A DNA stretch of 64,000 nucleotides from Anaerolineales bacterium (GTDB lineage Bacteria > Chloroflexota > Anaerolineae > Anaerolineales > Villigracilaceae). Below, one piece after another: positions 41,891 to 49,200 of this stretch. A program made the position numbers and the translations under genes. The first letter of the stretch is position 1. Every line of letters begins with the position of its first letter. The notes beneath the pieces were generated by a model. That model was not told the DNA's origin. It did no database searches and saw only the letters and a list, made by a program, of their open reading frames with translations. Location: contig CP129480.1 of NCBI GenBank assembly GCA_030583885.1, positions 4,218,714-4,282,713 of the forward strand. The letters run 5' to 3'.

Positions 41891-42292
41891 ATGCGAAAGA
41901 TGTTCTTTATTAGTATGTTGGTTTTGCTGGCAGGTGTATTGGCGGCTTGCGGCGGTTCCGCACAGCCTGTTGCACCAGTCGAGACAGGATCATCGAGTCC
42001 GGTAAATATCCAGGTGGAGACCAATCCCAATCCTGCCATGATGGGCGACATGGAATTGATCCTGACGATCACGGATGGAGATGGCAAGCCCATCGAGGGT
42101 GCGACTGTGGATGTTTCTGCCGACCACACGGACATGACCGGCATGGGGATGAGCGGTCTCGCCACCGAGCAGGGTGAAGGGCGCTATTCCATCAATGCCA
42201 ACTTCAGCATGAGCGGCAATTGGAAGATTACCGTGTATGTCCGCAAGGATGGTCTGGATTACAAGGAAGATATCGAGTTCAAAGTGCAATAA
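41891..42292 (+). CDS. FixH/YtkA-like secreted lipoprotein, copy 1
   Basis: 133 residues from ATG 41891. Lipobox LAAC. The domain follows the YtkA/FixH pattern: VETNPNPAMMGDMELILTITDGDGKPIEGATV, then GMGMSGL and GRYSINANFSMSGNWKITVYVRKDG. The Met and His residues (HTDMTGMGM) suggest copper binding. Forms an operon with the multicopper oxidase just upstream. A relative with a long acidic insert is at 55846. Confidence 0.8.
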   Translation: MRKMFFISMLVLLAGVLAACGGSAQPVAPVETGSSSPVNIQVETNPNPAMMGDMELILTITDGDGKPIEGATVDVSADHTDMTGMGMSGLATEQGEGRYSINANFSMSGNWKITVYVRKDGLDYKEDIEFKVQ

Positions 42293-42303
42293 TCAGCCGT
42301 CGA

Positions 42304-42335
42304 AGGCAGGCGTTACCCGATGTGACGCCTGCTTT
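42304..42335 (+). terminator. Weak terminator after the FixH/YtkA-like gene
   Basis: GCAGGCGT (42306-42313) pairs with ACGCCTGC (42325-42332), followed by a short T run. Confidence 0.5.
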
Positions 42336-42355
42336 CCAGCCGGCAGAGTGAATTC

Positions 42356-42934
42356 ATGAACAACAAACAAAGACGACAACACATTCAACAAAGAAATAGA
42401 AAACAAAAACTGCTTGCAGGCATCATCTGGGGCGGAACCGGACTCGCCGTATTGGTGATCCTTGGAGTCATGGTCTGGCAGGGGATTAAACCAGCCGCAG
42501 GGGAGGCAGTTGCCATTATGAAGAGCGATCCGCATCTCCCCACCGACTCTGACCCGGGACAATATAATTCCGACCCGCCAACATCCGGATTGCATTATGC
42601 AACCGAAGCCCAGGCGGGGTTTTATGAAGAGAATATTTATACATATCCTGCTGCTTATCTTGTCCATAACCTGGAGCACGGGTATGTGATCATCTGGTAC
42701 AACTGCGACCTGCTGAATGAGACGGGATGCGCGGAGTTGAAATCACAGATCCGCACGGTCATTAACGACCTGGGTGGAGTGAAGCTGATTGCCTATCCCT
42801 GGAATTCCATTGATGTTCCGGTCGCATTAACCTCCTGGGGGCGGATTCAAAGGTTCGAGATCTTCGACATGGATTTAGCCAAAGCTTTTTACCGCGCCAA
42901 CCTCAATCGCGCCCCTGAACCAAACGCCCCATGA
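42356..42934 (+). CDS. DUF3105 membrane-anchored protein
   Basis: 192 residues: a basic N-terminus (NNKQRRQHIQQRNRKQK), one membrane helix (about 21-42), then an outer DUF3105 domain with its landmark residues YNSDPPTSGLHYATEAQAGFY and VHNLEHGYVIIWYNC. The His residues HYATE and LEHGYV are thought to be functionally important in this family; the reaction is not known. It is the first of a set leading to the DUF2085 gene and the two-component system. Confidence 0.82.
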   Translation: MNNKQRRQHIQQRNRKQKLLAGIIWGGTGLAVLVILGVMVWQGIKPAAGEAVAIMKSDPHLPTDSDPGQYNSDPPTSGLHYATEAQAGFYEENIYTYPAAYLVHNLEHGYVIIWYNCDLLNETGCAELKSQIRTVINDLGGVKLIAYPWNSIDVPVALTSWGRIQRFEIFDMDLAKAFYRANLNRAPEPNAP

Positions 42935-42943
42935 GGGAATAAA

Positions 42944-43714
42944 ATGTCAACAACCACCTTGAATGCCCCTAAAATAACGAATGCCTTTCAGTGGATAGGC
43001 ACTCATTGGTTTGCCGTTTTTCTGACCATCTATGGTGTTTGGGTATTTGTTCCCTTCCTTGCGCCGGTTTTCATGCAGATCGGCTGGACGGGTGCAGGCA
43101 GGGCGGTCTACTTCATTTACTCGTTCTTCTGCCACCAACTCCCGGAACGCTCCCTCTTTTGGTTCGGCGAAAAGACCATGTATTCCCTGGGCGAAATCCA
43201 GGCGGTCTGGCAGAACACATCCAATCCCATGATCCTGCGCCAATTCATCGGCAACGAACCGATGGGCTGGAAGGTGGCGTGGTCGGATCGCATGATCTCG
43301 TTCTATACCAGCGTCTGGCTTTTTGCGGCATTGTGGTATCCCTTCCGACACACGATAAAGACTTTGAGTTGGTGGGGATTTATTCTGCTCCTGCTGCCGA
43401 TGGCGCTGGATGGTGGAACACACATGGTCAGCGATTTTGCCGGTATCGGAAATGGATTTCGTGATACAAATGCATGGCTGGCAGTGTTGACAAACAACAC
43501 CTTTCCTGCAACGTTTTACGCCGGTGATGCGCTGGGATCGTTCAACTCGCTCATGCGCTTCCTTACCGGGCTTTTGGCGGGGCTGGGTCTTGTCTGGCTT
43601 GCCTTCCCGTTCATTAATCAATCACAAGTTTATAATCAGCAATTGGATACATTAAGCCATGCCAAAGTCATCGAGCAAATCAAAAACCAAAATACGCATT
43701 CTCCTGGCGGATGA
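42944..43714 (+). CDS. DUF2085 polytopic membrane protein
   Basis: 256 residues with about five membrane helices and the DUF2085 signature FFCHQLPERSLFWFG (about 61-75). The Cys-His pair at the membrane surface could bind a metal or heme. The stop is 56 bases inside the response regulator gene, so the two are co-expressed. Function unknown; context suggests membrane redox or metal handling. Confidence 0.8.
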   Translation: MSTTTLNAPKITNAFQWIGTHWFAVFLTIYGVWVFVPFLAPVFMQIGWTGAGRAVYFIYSFFCHQLPERSLFWFGEKTMYSLGEIQAVWQNTSNPMILRQFIGNEPMGWKVAWSDRMISFYTSVWLFAALWYPFRHTIKTLSWWGFILLLLPMALDGGTHMVSDFAGIGNGFRDTNAWLAVLTNNTFPATFYAGDALGSFNSLMRFLTGLLAGLGLVWLAFPFINQSQVYNQQLDTLSHAKVIEQIKNQNTHSPGG

Positions 43715-44348
43715 CCACCATATCGTCCGTGCAGGGGTGCGACAACTGCTTGAGAGTGCGACCGACCTCCAGGTCATTGCCGAGGCAGGAGACGGGGAGG
43801 AGGCGCAGGTCTTAATCCAAAAACACAAGCCGGATGTTGCCGTGCTTGATATTCAGATGCCCAAAGCCAGCGGTATTGAAGTCACACGATGGGTGCGTGC
43901 CCATCTGCCCGAAGTGGGCGTGTTAATCCTGACCGCTTATAACGATGATCCCTACGTGATGGCGGTTTTGCAGGCAGGTGCAAATGGCTATGTCCTCAAA
44001 ACTGGGCAGGCGGATGAGCTGATCCAGGCGGTGCGTGATGTCTATGAAGGTAAGTCTGCACTCGATCCATCCATCACCAGCAAGTTGATGTCCACCATCT
44101 TCAAAGGACCGGAAAAAAAGATCGTCGAACCATTAACTGACCGTGAACTGGATGTGCTGCGACTCGCGGCGAAGGGGTTCACCAACAAATCCATCGGTGT
44201 GCAACTGAATATCAGCGACCGCACCGTGCAGGGACATCTTGCGCACATCTTCGCCAAACTGCAAGCCAACAGCCGCACCGAGGCTGTCATGCGCGGGGTG
44301 GCGCTGGGGTTGATCTCACAAAGCTCGGGCAATATTCCAGAAGAATGA
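43659..44348 (+). CDS. NarL/LuxR-type response regulator
   Basis: 229 residues. A receiver domain (about 12-130) has the acidic pair LADDHH and the phospho-acceptor Asp of VAVLDIQMPKASG, and the output is a LuxR-type helix-turn-helix (LTDRELDVLRLAAKGFTNKSIGVQLNISDRTVQGHLAHIFAKL, about 160-205). It overlaps the DUF2085 gene by 56 bases; no start codon closer to the receiver domain exists. The kinase gene follows with a four-base overlap. NarL-type regulators bind 7-2-7 inverted heptamers, the same layout as the palindromes in this island, so it is the prime candidate for their regulator. Confidence 0.9.
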   Translation: MPKSSSKSKTKIRILLADDHHIVRAGVRQLLESATDLQVIAEAGDGEEAQVLIQKHKPDVAVLDIQMPKASGIEVTRWVRAHLPEVGVLILTAYNDDPYVMAVLQAGANGYVLKTGQADELIQAVRDVYEGKSALDPSITSKLMSTIFKGPEKKIVEPLTDRELDVLRLAAKGFTNKSIGVQLNISDRTVQGHLAHIFAKLQANSRTEAVMRGVALGLISQSSGNIPEE

Positions 44349-46039
44349 AACGAATCCTGCCAGGCTGGCGCGGTCTGACGCAACTCTTTGCCGTCACGGT
44401 TCTGCCGCTGACGCTTTTGTTATTGTTCATTGCGTTCGGCGGGGTCAACATGCACCAGCAGGACATGCGCACCCTGGTCGGGGAACGTGACGAACGCGCC
44501 GTGCAGTCCGCCGCCGCAGCGCTGCAATCCGAACTTCATCATCGCATGGCGACTGTTTCGAGCATGGCGGTGCTGGCATCCGAGGATATTTCCTTCAAGG
44601 ATATATTTGCCACCACCACCGACCTGGCAAAGGATTTCAACGGGGGGATTGCCTTTCTAAATACGGATGGGCACTTAATCGAGAAAACGGGGAATGACAG
44701 ATTTTGGGGATGGGTATCCCAAAACTCCTACTCGATCAAACTCGCTTCTTCATCCAGCCCTCAACTTGTTTTCTCCGACCCGACCCTGGATCCAAACTCC
44801 AACCAACTCTTTGTCATCATCTCAGCCTATTCTGACTCCCGCGATGTGATTGTCGCCGGCGCGTTTTCACCCGAGACACTCGCGTCCGAAACCCTGACAC
44901 CCACCTACCCGGCGGGCAGTCACGTGACCATCTATCTATTGGATAATTCCCGCCGTATTTTGTTCGTCAGCGGTGCGCTCGAACGCGAAAGCCTGGATGC
45001 GGACCATCCTGGAGTGGCGGAAGCTCTGGCAGGCAGGAGTGGCGTTCTGTATGTGAAAAAGGAAGCGACGGAACATGTAGTCGCCTATAGCCCCATTGAA
45101 ACTGCAGGCTGGGCATTGATCACGGAGGAGGAATGGGAAATGGTGATCAGCCCCTCCCTGCAATTGACCCAGATGGCTCCGCTGGTAATGGTGCCCGCCT
45201 TCATCCTGGCATTGATTGCCATCTGGTTCGGCGCCAAACAGATCGTCCAGCCCCTGCAAAAACTTGAGTCCAAGGCGGCGGCGCTGGCATGGGGGGATTT
45301 CGAAGCCATAAAGGAGTCAGTTGGCGGCATATCTGAGGTCCAACACCTGCAAATGGAATTGACCGAAATGTCGCGTAAAGTGCAGGCGGCTCAGGAGGGA
45401 TTGCACGATTACATCGGCGCGATCACCTCGGCACAGGAAGAAGAACGTGCCAGACTGGCGCGGGAACTGCATGACGACACCATTCAGGCGGTCATTGCAT
45501 TGAAACAACGGGTGCAACTGGCGCAGAGATCGGTCAAGGATCAAAATGGAAAACAATCCCTTAAGGAACTCGAAAATCTGGCGGAGCAGACCATCGAAAA
45601 CCTGCGCCGCCTGACACGGGCGCTGCGTCCCATTTATCTCGAAGATCTGGGACTGGTCACTGCGTTGGAAATGCTGGCGCGGGAGATCAGCCAGGTTAAT
45701 TCTCTGATCGTTGATTTTCAAAAAACCGGTAACGAACGTCGTCTCTCGCGCGAGGTGGAATTGTCGCTATATCGCATTGCGCAGGAAGCGCTCAATAATG
45801 TGGCTAAACATTCCGGGGCGACTCGTGCCGACTTGTCCATCCGTTATTCTGATTCGGAAATAACACTGATGATCTCTGATAATGGCCACGGCTTTGTCGC
45901 TCCTGCCAGCCCGACGGAATTTGCTCCCAACGGGCATTTTGGACTGCTCGGTATTCATGAACGTGCGGACCTGATCGGGGCACGGCTGGGAATTGAGTCC
46001 ACCCAAGGACAGGGAACCAGGATCGAAATTCGCTTGTAA
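44345..46039 (+). CDS. Membrane sensor histidine kinase (HisKA_3 / NarX type)
   Basis: 564 residues. An N-terminal membrane helix (about 13-33), an exported sensor domain of about 230 residues with a Cache-like pattern, a second helix (about 277-297), a HAMP-like linker and the HisKA_3 domain with phospho-acceptor His in RLARELHDDTIQAV. The ATP domain ends NGHFGLLGIHERADLIGARLGIES. It phosphorylates the response regulator encoded just before. The ligand sensed outside the membrane is not evident; the island context points to copper or redox stress. Confidence 0.9.
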   Translation: MKRILPGWRGLTQLFAVTVLPLTLLLLFIAFGGVNMHQQDMRTLVGERDERAVQSAAAALQSELHHRMATVSSMAVLASEDISFKDIFATTTDLAKDFNGGIAFLNTDGHLIEKTGNDRFWGWVSQNSYSIKLASSSSPQLVFSDPTLDPNSNQLFVIISAYSDSRDVIVAGAFSPETLASETLTPTYPAGSHVTIYLLDNSRRILFVSGALERESLDADHPGVAEALAGRSGVLYVKKEATEHVVAYSPIETAGWALITEEEWEMVISPSLQLTQMAPLVMVPAFILALIAIWFGAKQIVQPLQKLESKAAALAWGDFEAIKESVGGISEVQHLQMELTEMSRKVQAAQEGLHDYIGAITSAQEEERARLARELHDDTIQAVIALKQRVQLAQRSVKDQNGKQSLKELENLAEQTIENLRRLTRALRPIYLEDLGLVTALEMLAREISQVNSLIVDFQKTGNERRLSREVELSLYRIAQEALNNVAKHSGATRADLSIRYSDSEITLMISDNGHGFVAPASPTEFAPNGHFGLLGIHERADLIGARLGIESTQGQGTRIEIRL

Positions 46040-46053
46040 AGCGATAAAGGTCA

Positions 46054-46069
46054 TAAGCCATTTTGCCTA
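46054..46069. promoter_or_regulatory. Copper/redox island palindrome, site 4
   Basis: TAAGCCA-TT-TTGCCTA, 84 bases upstream of the CcdA-like gene. The sequence that follows also forms a TTTCCCCGCC/GGGGCGGGGA hairpin and resembles the region after site 8. Confidence 0.6.
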
Positions 46070-46152
46070 CCGATTTCCCCGCCATCCTGCGCTAATGCAG
46101 GGGCGGGGATTTGCGTATCATGATGTTATATCCTTATTGAAAAGGAAGACTC

Positions 46153-46914
46153 ATGACCTCTGATACTGCGATTCCCCCCTTTCCATCCCAAACAGAACGT
46201 TTGAAAATATTTTTACATGCGCTGCTCTTCGTCCTCGGCTTCTCATTGGTGTTTGTAATCGGCTGGGGCGGCTCGGTGACGGCGCTGGGTCAATTGTTCG
46301 GCGCATACAAACGGGTTATCGCGCAATTAGGCGGCGTGATCGTGATCATGTTCGGACTGGCGACTCTGGATGTAATTCGCCTTCCCTGGTTTTATTATGA
46401 TACCCGGACGGAATACACAGGTCAGCGCGGAACCTATGGTGGCTCGGCGTTAATGGGCATTTTCTTTGCAGCAGGTTGGAGCCCATGCATTGGTGCCACA
46501 CTGGGCGCAATCCTAACAATGGGGCTCAGCCAGCAAACGGTCGGACAGGCGATGTGGCTATCTTCAGGGTACTCGCTTGGTTTGGGGCTTCCCTTCCTGG
46601 CGATGGCGCTTGGTTTGGAGCGCGCTTCAGGCTGGATCAAACGCATGCGACCCTATCAAAAGTATTTCAAAATTGCCAGCGGTGTTTTCATCATTGCCAT
46701 TGGTGTTCTGCTTCTTACGAACACAATGAGTCTGATAGCGATCTGGGCATTCAAGAATGGTCTATATATCGAAAAGTTTACCCTGTTCTCTGCCGCGCCG
46801 ACATACTTCACCGCCATCCTTGCCGGTCTATTGTCATTTCTTTCACCTTGCGTCCTGCCGCTCGTGCCTGCCTATCTTGGTTATCTGAGCGGGCACACGA
46901 TACAAAGATCATAA
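46153..46914 (+). CDS. CcdA-like membrane thiol-electron transporter, circularly permuted
   Basis: 253 residues, about six helices. In ordinary CcdA the first helix carries GxLSFLSPCVLPLxPxYxxYxxG and the segment HALLFVLGFSLVFV comes next. Here HALLFVLGFSLVFV is at residues 22-35, GWSPCIG with Cys112 is in the middle, and AGLLSFLSPCVLPLVPAYLG with Cys233 is the last helix (224-253). Both redox Cys survive, so the order of segments is rotated without obvious loss. CcdA carries reductant from thioredoxin to exported thiol proteins; the DsbA-like, TlpA-like and rhodanese genes nearby fit this. Confidence 0.85.
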   Translation: MTSDTAIPPFPSQTERLKIFLHALLFVLGFSLVFVIGWGGSVTALGQLFGAYKRVIAQLGGVIVIMFGLATLDVIRLPWFYYDTRTEYTGQRGTYGGSALMGIFFAAGWSPCIGATLGAILTMGLSQQTVGQAMWLSSGYSLGLGLPFLAMALGLERASGWIKRMRPYQKYFKIASGVFIIAIGVLLLTNTMSLIAIWAFKNGLYIEKFTLFSAAPTYFTAILAGLLSFLSPCVLPLVPAYLGYLSGHTIQRS

Positions 46915-46936
46915 TATTTTTAGAGAAGATACCCTT

Positions 46937-47683
46937 ATGGATTCCCCCATTAATTTGGAAGATACCATCACCTTTAAACGAACCCATTTTTATTCGGTCC
47001 TGGTGATACTGGCTTTTGCCATCGGCATATTGACGGGTTATGTTGTCTGGGGGCTTGCCCCCCGTTCACAACAAGCGATTGTCAATAATCCATCTGTTGC
47101 CCAGGGACCCATTGTCGAAGCCCCGGCAGCGACACAGGCACCGCAATTCACCCGTTATGAAATCCCATTCGAAGGCTTTCCCAGCCAGGGACCGGTGGAT
47201 GCACCCATCGTAATTGTCGAGTTCAGCGACTTTCAGTGCCCGTTCTGCAAACGCTTCCAGGATGAGACGGCTGCACAATTGCTGGCGGCGTATCCCGGTC
47301 AAATCCGTTTTGTCTATCGTCATCTTCCCCTGACATCCATTCATCCCGAAGCCCTTCCATCGGCGGAAGCCTCGATGTGCGCCAACGAACAGGGGGCCTT
47401 CTGGGATTACCATGACAGGATTTTTGAGAATCAGGACAAACTTGGGCGTGAGTTGTACCTGCAGATCGCCGCTGACCTCAATTTGGATGCAGTCACTTTC
47501 GAGGAGTGTCTCAATTCAGGTAAATATAAGGACGCCATCCAACAGGATATGGATTTTGCGCTCAACCTTGGCGTTCAATCCACCCCAACATTTTTCATCA
47601 ACGGGCTGGCAATCGTTGGCGCGCAACCTCTTGAAGCGTTCAAACAGATCATCGATCTTGAGTTGGCTGGAAAAATTCCATGA
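46937..47683 (+). CDS. DsbA-like membrane-anchored thioredoxin
   Basis: 248 residues. One N-terminal helix (about 20-40), an Ala/Pro linker, then a DsbA/Com1-type thioredoxin fold with the active site CPFC in FSDFQCPFCKRFQDE (about 96-99) and the cis-Pro in QSTPTFFING. Likely oxidises or isomerises disulfides outside the membrane. Gene start is 22 bases after the CcdA-like gene, which would keep it or its partners reduced. It overlaps the rhodanese gene by four bases. Confidence 0.88.
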   Translation: MDSPINLEDTITFKRTHFYSVLVILAFAIGILTGYVVWGLAPRSQQAIVNNPSVAQGPIVEAPAATQAPQFTRYEIPFEGFPSQGPVDAPIVIVEFSDFQCPFCKRFQDETAAQLLAAYPGQIRFVYRHLPLTSIHPEALPSAEASMCANEQGAFWDYHDRIFENQDKLGRELYLQIAADLNLDAVTFEECLNSGKYKDAIQQDMDFALNLGVQSTPTFFINGLAIVGAQPLEAFKQIIDLELAGKIP

Positions 47684-48102
47684 AACAGATACTCCTCATA
47701 TCCTTGTTTCTGCTTGTGACACTGACCGCCTGCCAGAGCAGCGTCGAAGAGATTACGGGCAAAGAGGTTACAACCGTTGACGGTTCCTATAAAAACATCA
47801 CTCCTGTCGATTTGGACACGATGTTGAAGAACACGGATCTTATCCTTGTCAATGTGCATACTCCTTTCGCAGGGAACATTGCCGATACAGACCTGTCCAT
47901 TCCCTACGACCAGATCAGTGCGCCGGAAAATCTGGCGCAGTTGCCAGCGGATAAAAATGCAAGGATCGTTCTGTATTGCCGCAGTGGTCGCATGAGCGCA
48001 ATTGCGGCAGAGGAACTTGTTTCGCTCGGGTATACCAATATCTGGAATCTCGAAGACGGCATGGTGGCATGGGAACAGACAGGACGCGAAATCGAGAAAT
48101 AG
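47680..48102 (+). CDS. Exported rhodanese-domain lipoprotein
   Basis: 140 residues. Lipobox LTAC (Cys18), then a rhodanese fold with active-site loop CRSGRMSAIAA (Cys at about 107) and the ending LGYTNIWNLEDGMVAWEQTG. Such lipoproteins move sulfane sulfur or act in thiol exchange outside the membrane. Last gene of the ccdA-dsbA-rhodanese operon; palindrome 5 begins two bases after the stop. Confidence 0.88.
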   Translation: MKQILLISLFLLVTLTACQSSVEEITGKEVTTVDGSYKNITPVDLDTMLKNTDLILVNVHTPFAGNIADTDLSIPYDQISAPENLAQLPADKNARIVLYCRSGRMSAIAAEELVSLGYTNIWNLEDGMVAWEQTGREIEK

Positions 48103-48104
48103 AA

Positions 48105-48120
48105 TAGGCAGAATTGCCTA
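48105..48120. promoter_or_regulatory. Copper/redox island palindrome, site 5
   Basis: TAGGCAG-AA-TTGCCTA, 75 bases upstream of the YHS gene at 48195. Confidence 0.6.
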
Positions 48121-48194
48121 TAAGAGCCTCAGTAATATGGCTCTCGTTGAGGCTGTCTATTAATTGCATAATACAAAGGAAAGGAGACCAGCTT

Positions 48195-48374
48195 ATGACA
48201 ACCACTGTACATGACCCCGTTTGCCACATGGATATCGATCCCGCTACTGCTGCCGGCACATCCGAATACAAGGGGCAAACGTATTATTTTTGCTCGCTTG
48301 GCTGCAAGAAGGCGTTTGATGCCGATCCCGAGAAGTATCTCAGCAAGACTGATGAACACGCGCATCATCATTAA
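48195..48374 (+). CDS. YHS-domain protein
   Basis: 59 residues from ATG 48195 with AAAGGAGA before it. Pattern: VHDPVCHMDIDPATAAG, then GQTYYFCSLGCKKAFDADPEKYL, ending in a His-rich tail EHAHHH that could add metal ligands. A second free-standing YHS module of the island, followed by a terminator, so it is a one-gene unit under palindrome 5. Confidence 0.82.
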   Translation: MTTTVHDPVCHMDIDPATAAGTSEYKGQTYYFCSLGCKKAFDADPEKYLSKTDEHAHHH

Positions 48375-48395
48375 TTCCATCCTCTTCTCCTCAGG

Positions 48396-48428
48396 TAACC
48401 TGCCCACTGGGCAGGTTATTTTATTTTA
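48396..48428 (+). terminator. Terminator after the YHS gene
   Basis: TAACCTGCCC (48396-48405) and GGGCAGGTTA (48409-48418) form a perfect stem with a three-base loop, followed by TTTTATTTTA. Confidence 0.88.
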
Positions 48429-48527
48429 GACAATTTGCCGAAACAAAATCTTCAATCACTCTTTGCCGTGCCTTTACACATTCTTTAATCATGCCGGGTA
48501 TTCTTGGATCATCGAAAGGAGTACAGT

Positions 48528-48701
48528 ATGTTTCTCATGTGGATCGTCCCTTTAGTACTTGTCGGTTTGATCGTCTACAGCGTTTCTGGCAATAATCTGG
48601 TCAATGCGCTCAAGCCCGTTGCAAGCCGTACCTGCCACAAATGTGGACAGGCTGCGCAAAACGACTGGAAAAACTGCCCGCACTGCGGACAAACTTTATG
48701 A
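48528..48701 (+). CDS. Small membrane protein with zinc ribbon
   Basis: 57 residues from ATG 48528 (AAAGGAG seven bases before). One membrane helix (about 4-22) is followed by a zinc ribbon CHKCGQ...CPHCGQ (about 36-54). The same ribbon style ends the next protein. Function unknown; the two genes, 12 bases apart, form a pair. Confidence 0.7.
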   Translation: MFLMWIVPLVLVGLIVYSVSGNNLVNALKPVASRTCHKCGQAAQNDWKNCPHCGQTL

Positions 48702-48713
48702 AAGGAAGTCAAA

Positions 48714-49067
48714 ATGAAAAAAGGTAACTGGTGGATCGTTGGCATCGTAGCTGTTCTTGCTGCTCTGTTCCTTTTCGGAGGCGGCATGATATGGGGCAAC
48801 CGTGGATATGGCATGATGGGCGGTTATGGCATGATGGGTAACTGGGGCTACTCTCCCTTCGGCTGGTTCGGAATGGGATTGGGCATGATCTTCATGTGGC
48901 TCATCCCCATCGGCATCCTCGTGCTCATTGGGTTTGGTGTCGCATCCCTGGTGCGAAATACAGGAAATCCTCCCCAAGCCTCATCCCTGACGCCCTGCTC
49001 CAACTGCGGAAAGGGCACCCAAGCCGATTGGCAGACTTGCCCCTACTGCGGCAATTCCTTGAAGTAA
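48714..49067 (+). CDS. Gly/Met-rich membrane protein with C-terminal zinc ribbon
   Basis: 117 residues. Two membrane segments (about 8-27 and 53-80) enclose an unusual Gly/Met/Tyr/Trp-rich loop (GYGMMGGYGMMGNWGYS), a likely copper(I) site. The end is a zinc ribbon CSNCGK...CPYCGN (about 95-113), close in wording to that of the preceding gene. AAAGGAAG site before ATG. A candidate membrane metal-binding accessory protein. Confidence 0.7.
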   Translation: MKKGNWWIVGIVAVLAALFLFGGGMIWGNRGYGMMGGYGMMGNWGYSPFGWFGMGLGMIFMWLIPIGILVLIGFGVASLVRNTGNPPQASSLTPCSNCGKGTQADWQTCPYCGNSLK

Positions 49068-49103
49068 AGTAACCTCGCGTTCTCAAAGTAGCCTGTCGGA
49101 AGA

Positions 49104-49119
49104 TAGGCTATTTTGCTTA
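49104..49119. promoter_or_regulatory. Copper/redox island palindrome, site 6
   Basis: TAGGCTA-TT-TTGCTTA, 82 bases upstream of the copper ATPase gene. Confidence 0.55.
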
Positions 49120-49200
49120 TATACCACTAGGCTGAAATCCGCTCCCTGCCATCGTCTATTGGATATACACTATTGGCATCTTTATAAAAGGTAGGCAACC

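Noticed and set aside
41200..42165. 321-codon minus-strand frame opposite the multicopper oxidase
   Set aside because: Shadow of a gene with all four copper motifs; no domain of its own.
44345..46039. Sensing of nitrate by the kinase because of its NarX-like core
   Set aside because: The sensor domain shows no P-box wording and nitrate genes are absent; only the kinase and output domain types are shared.
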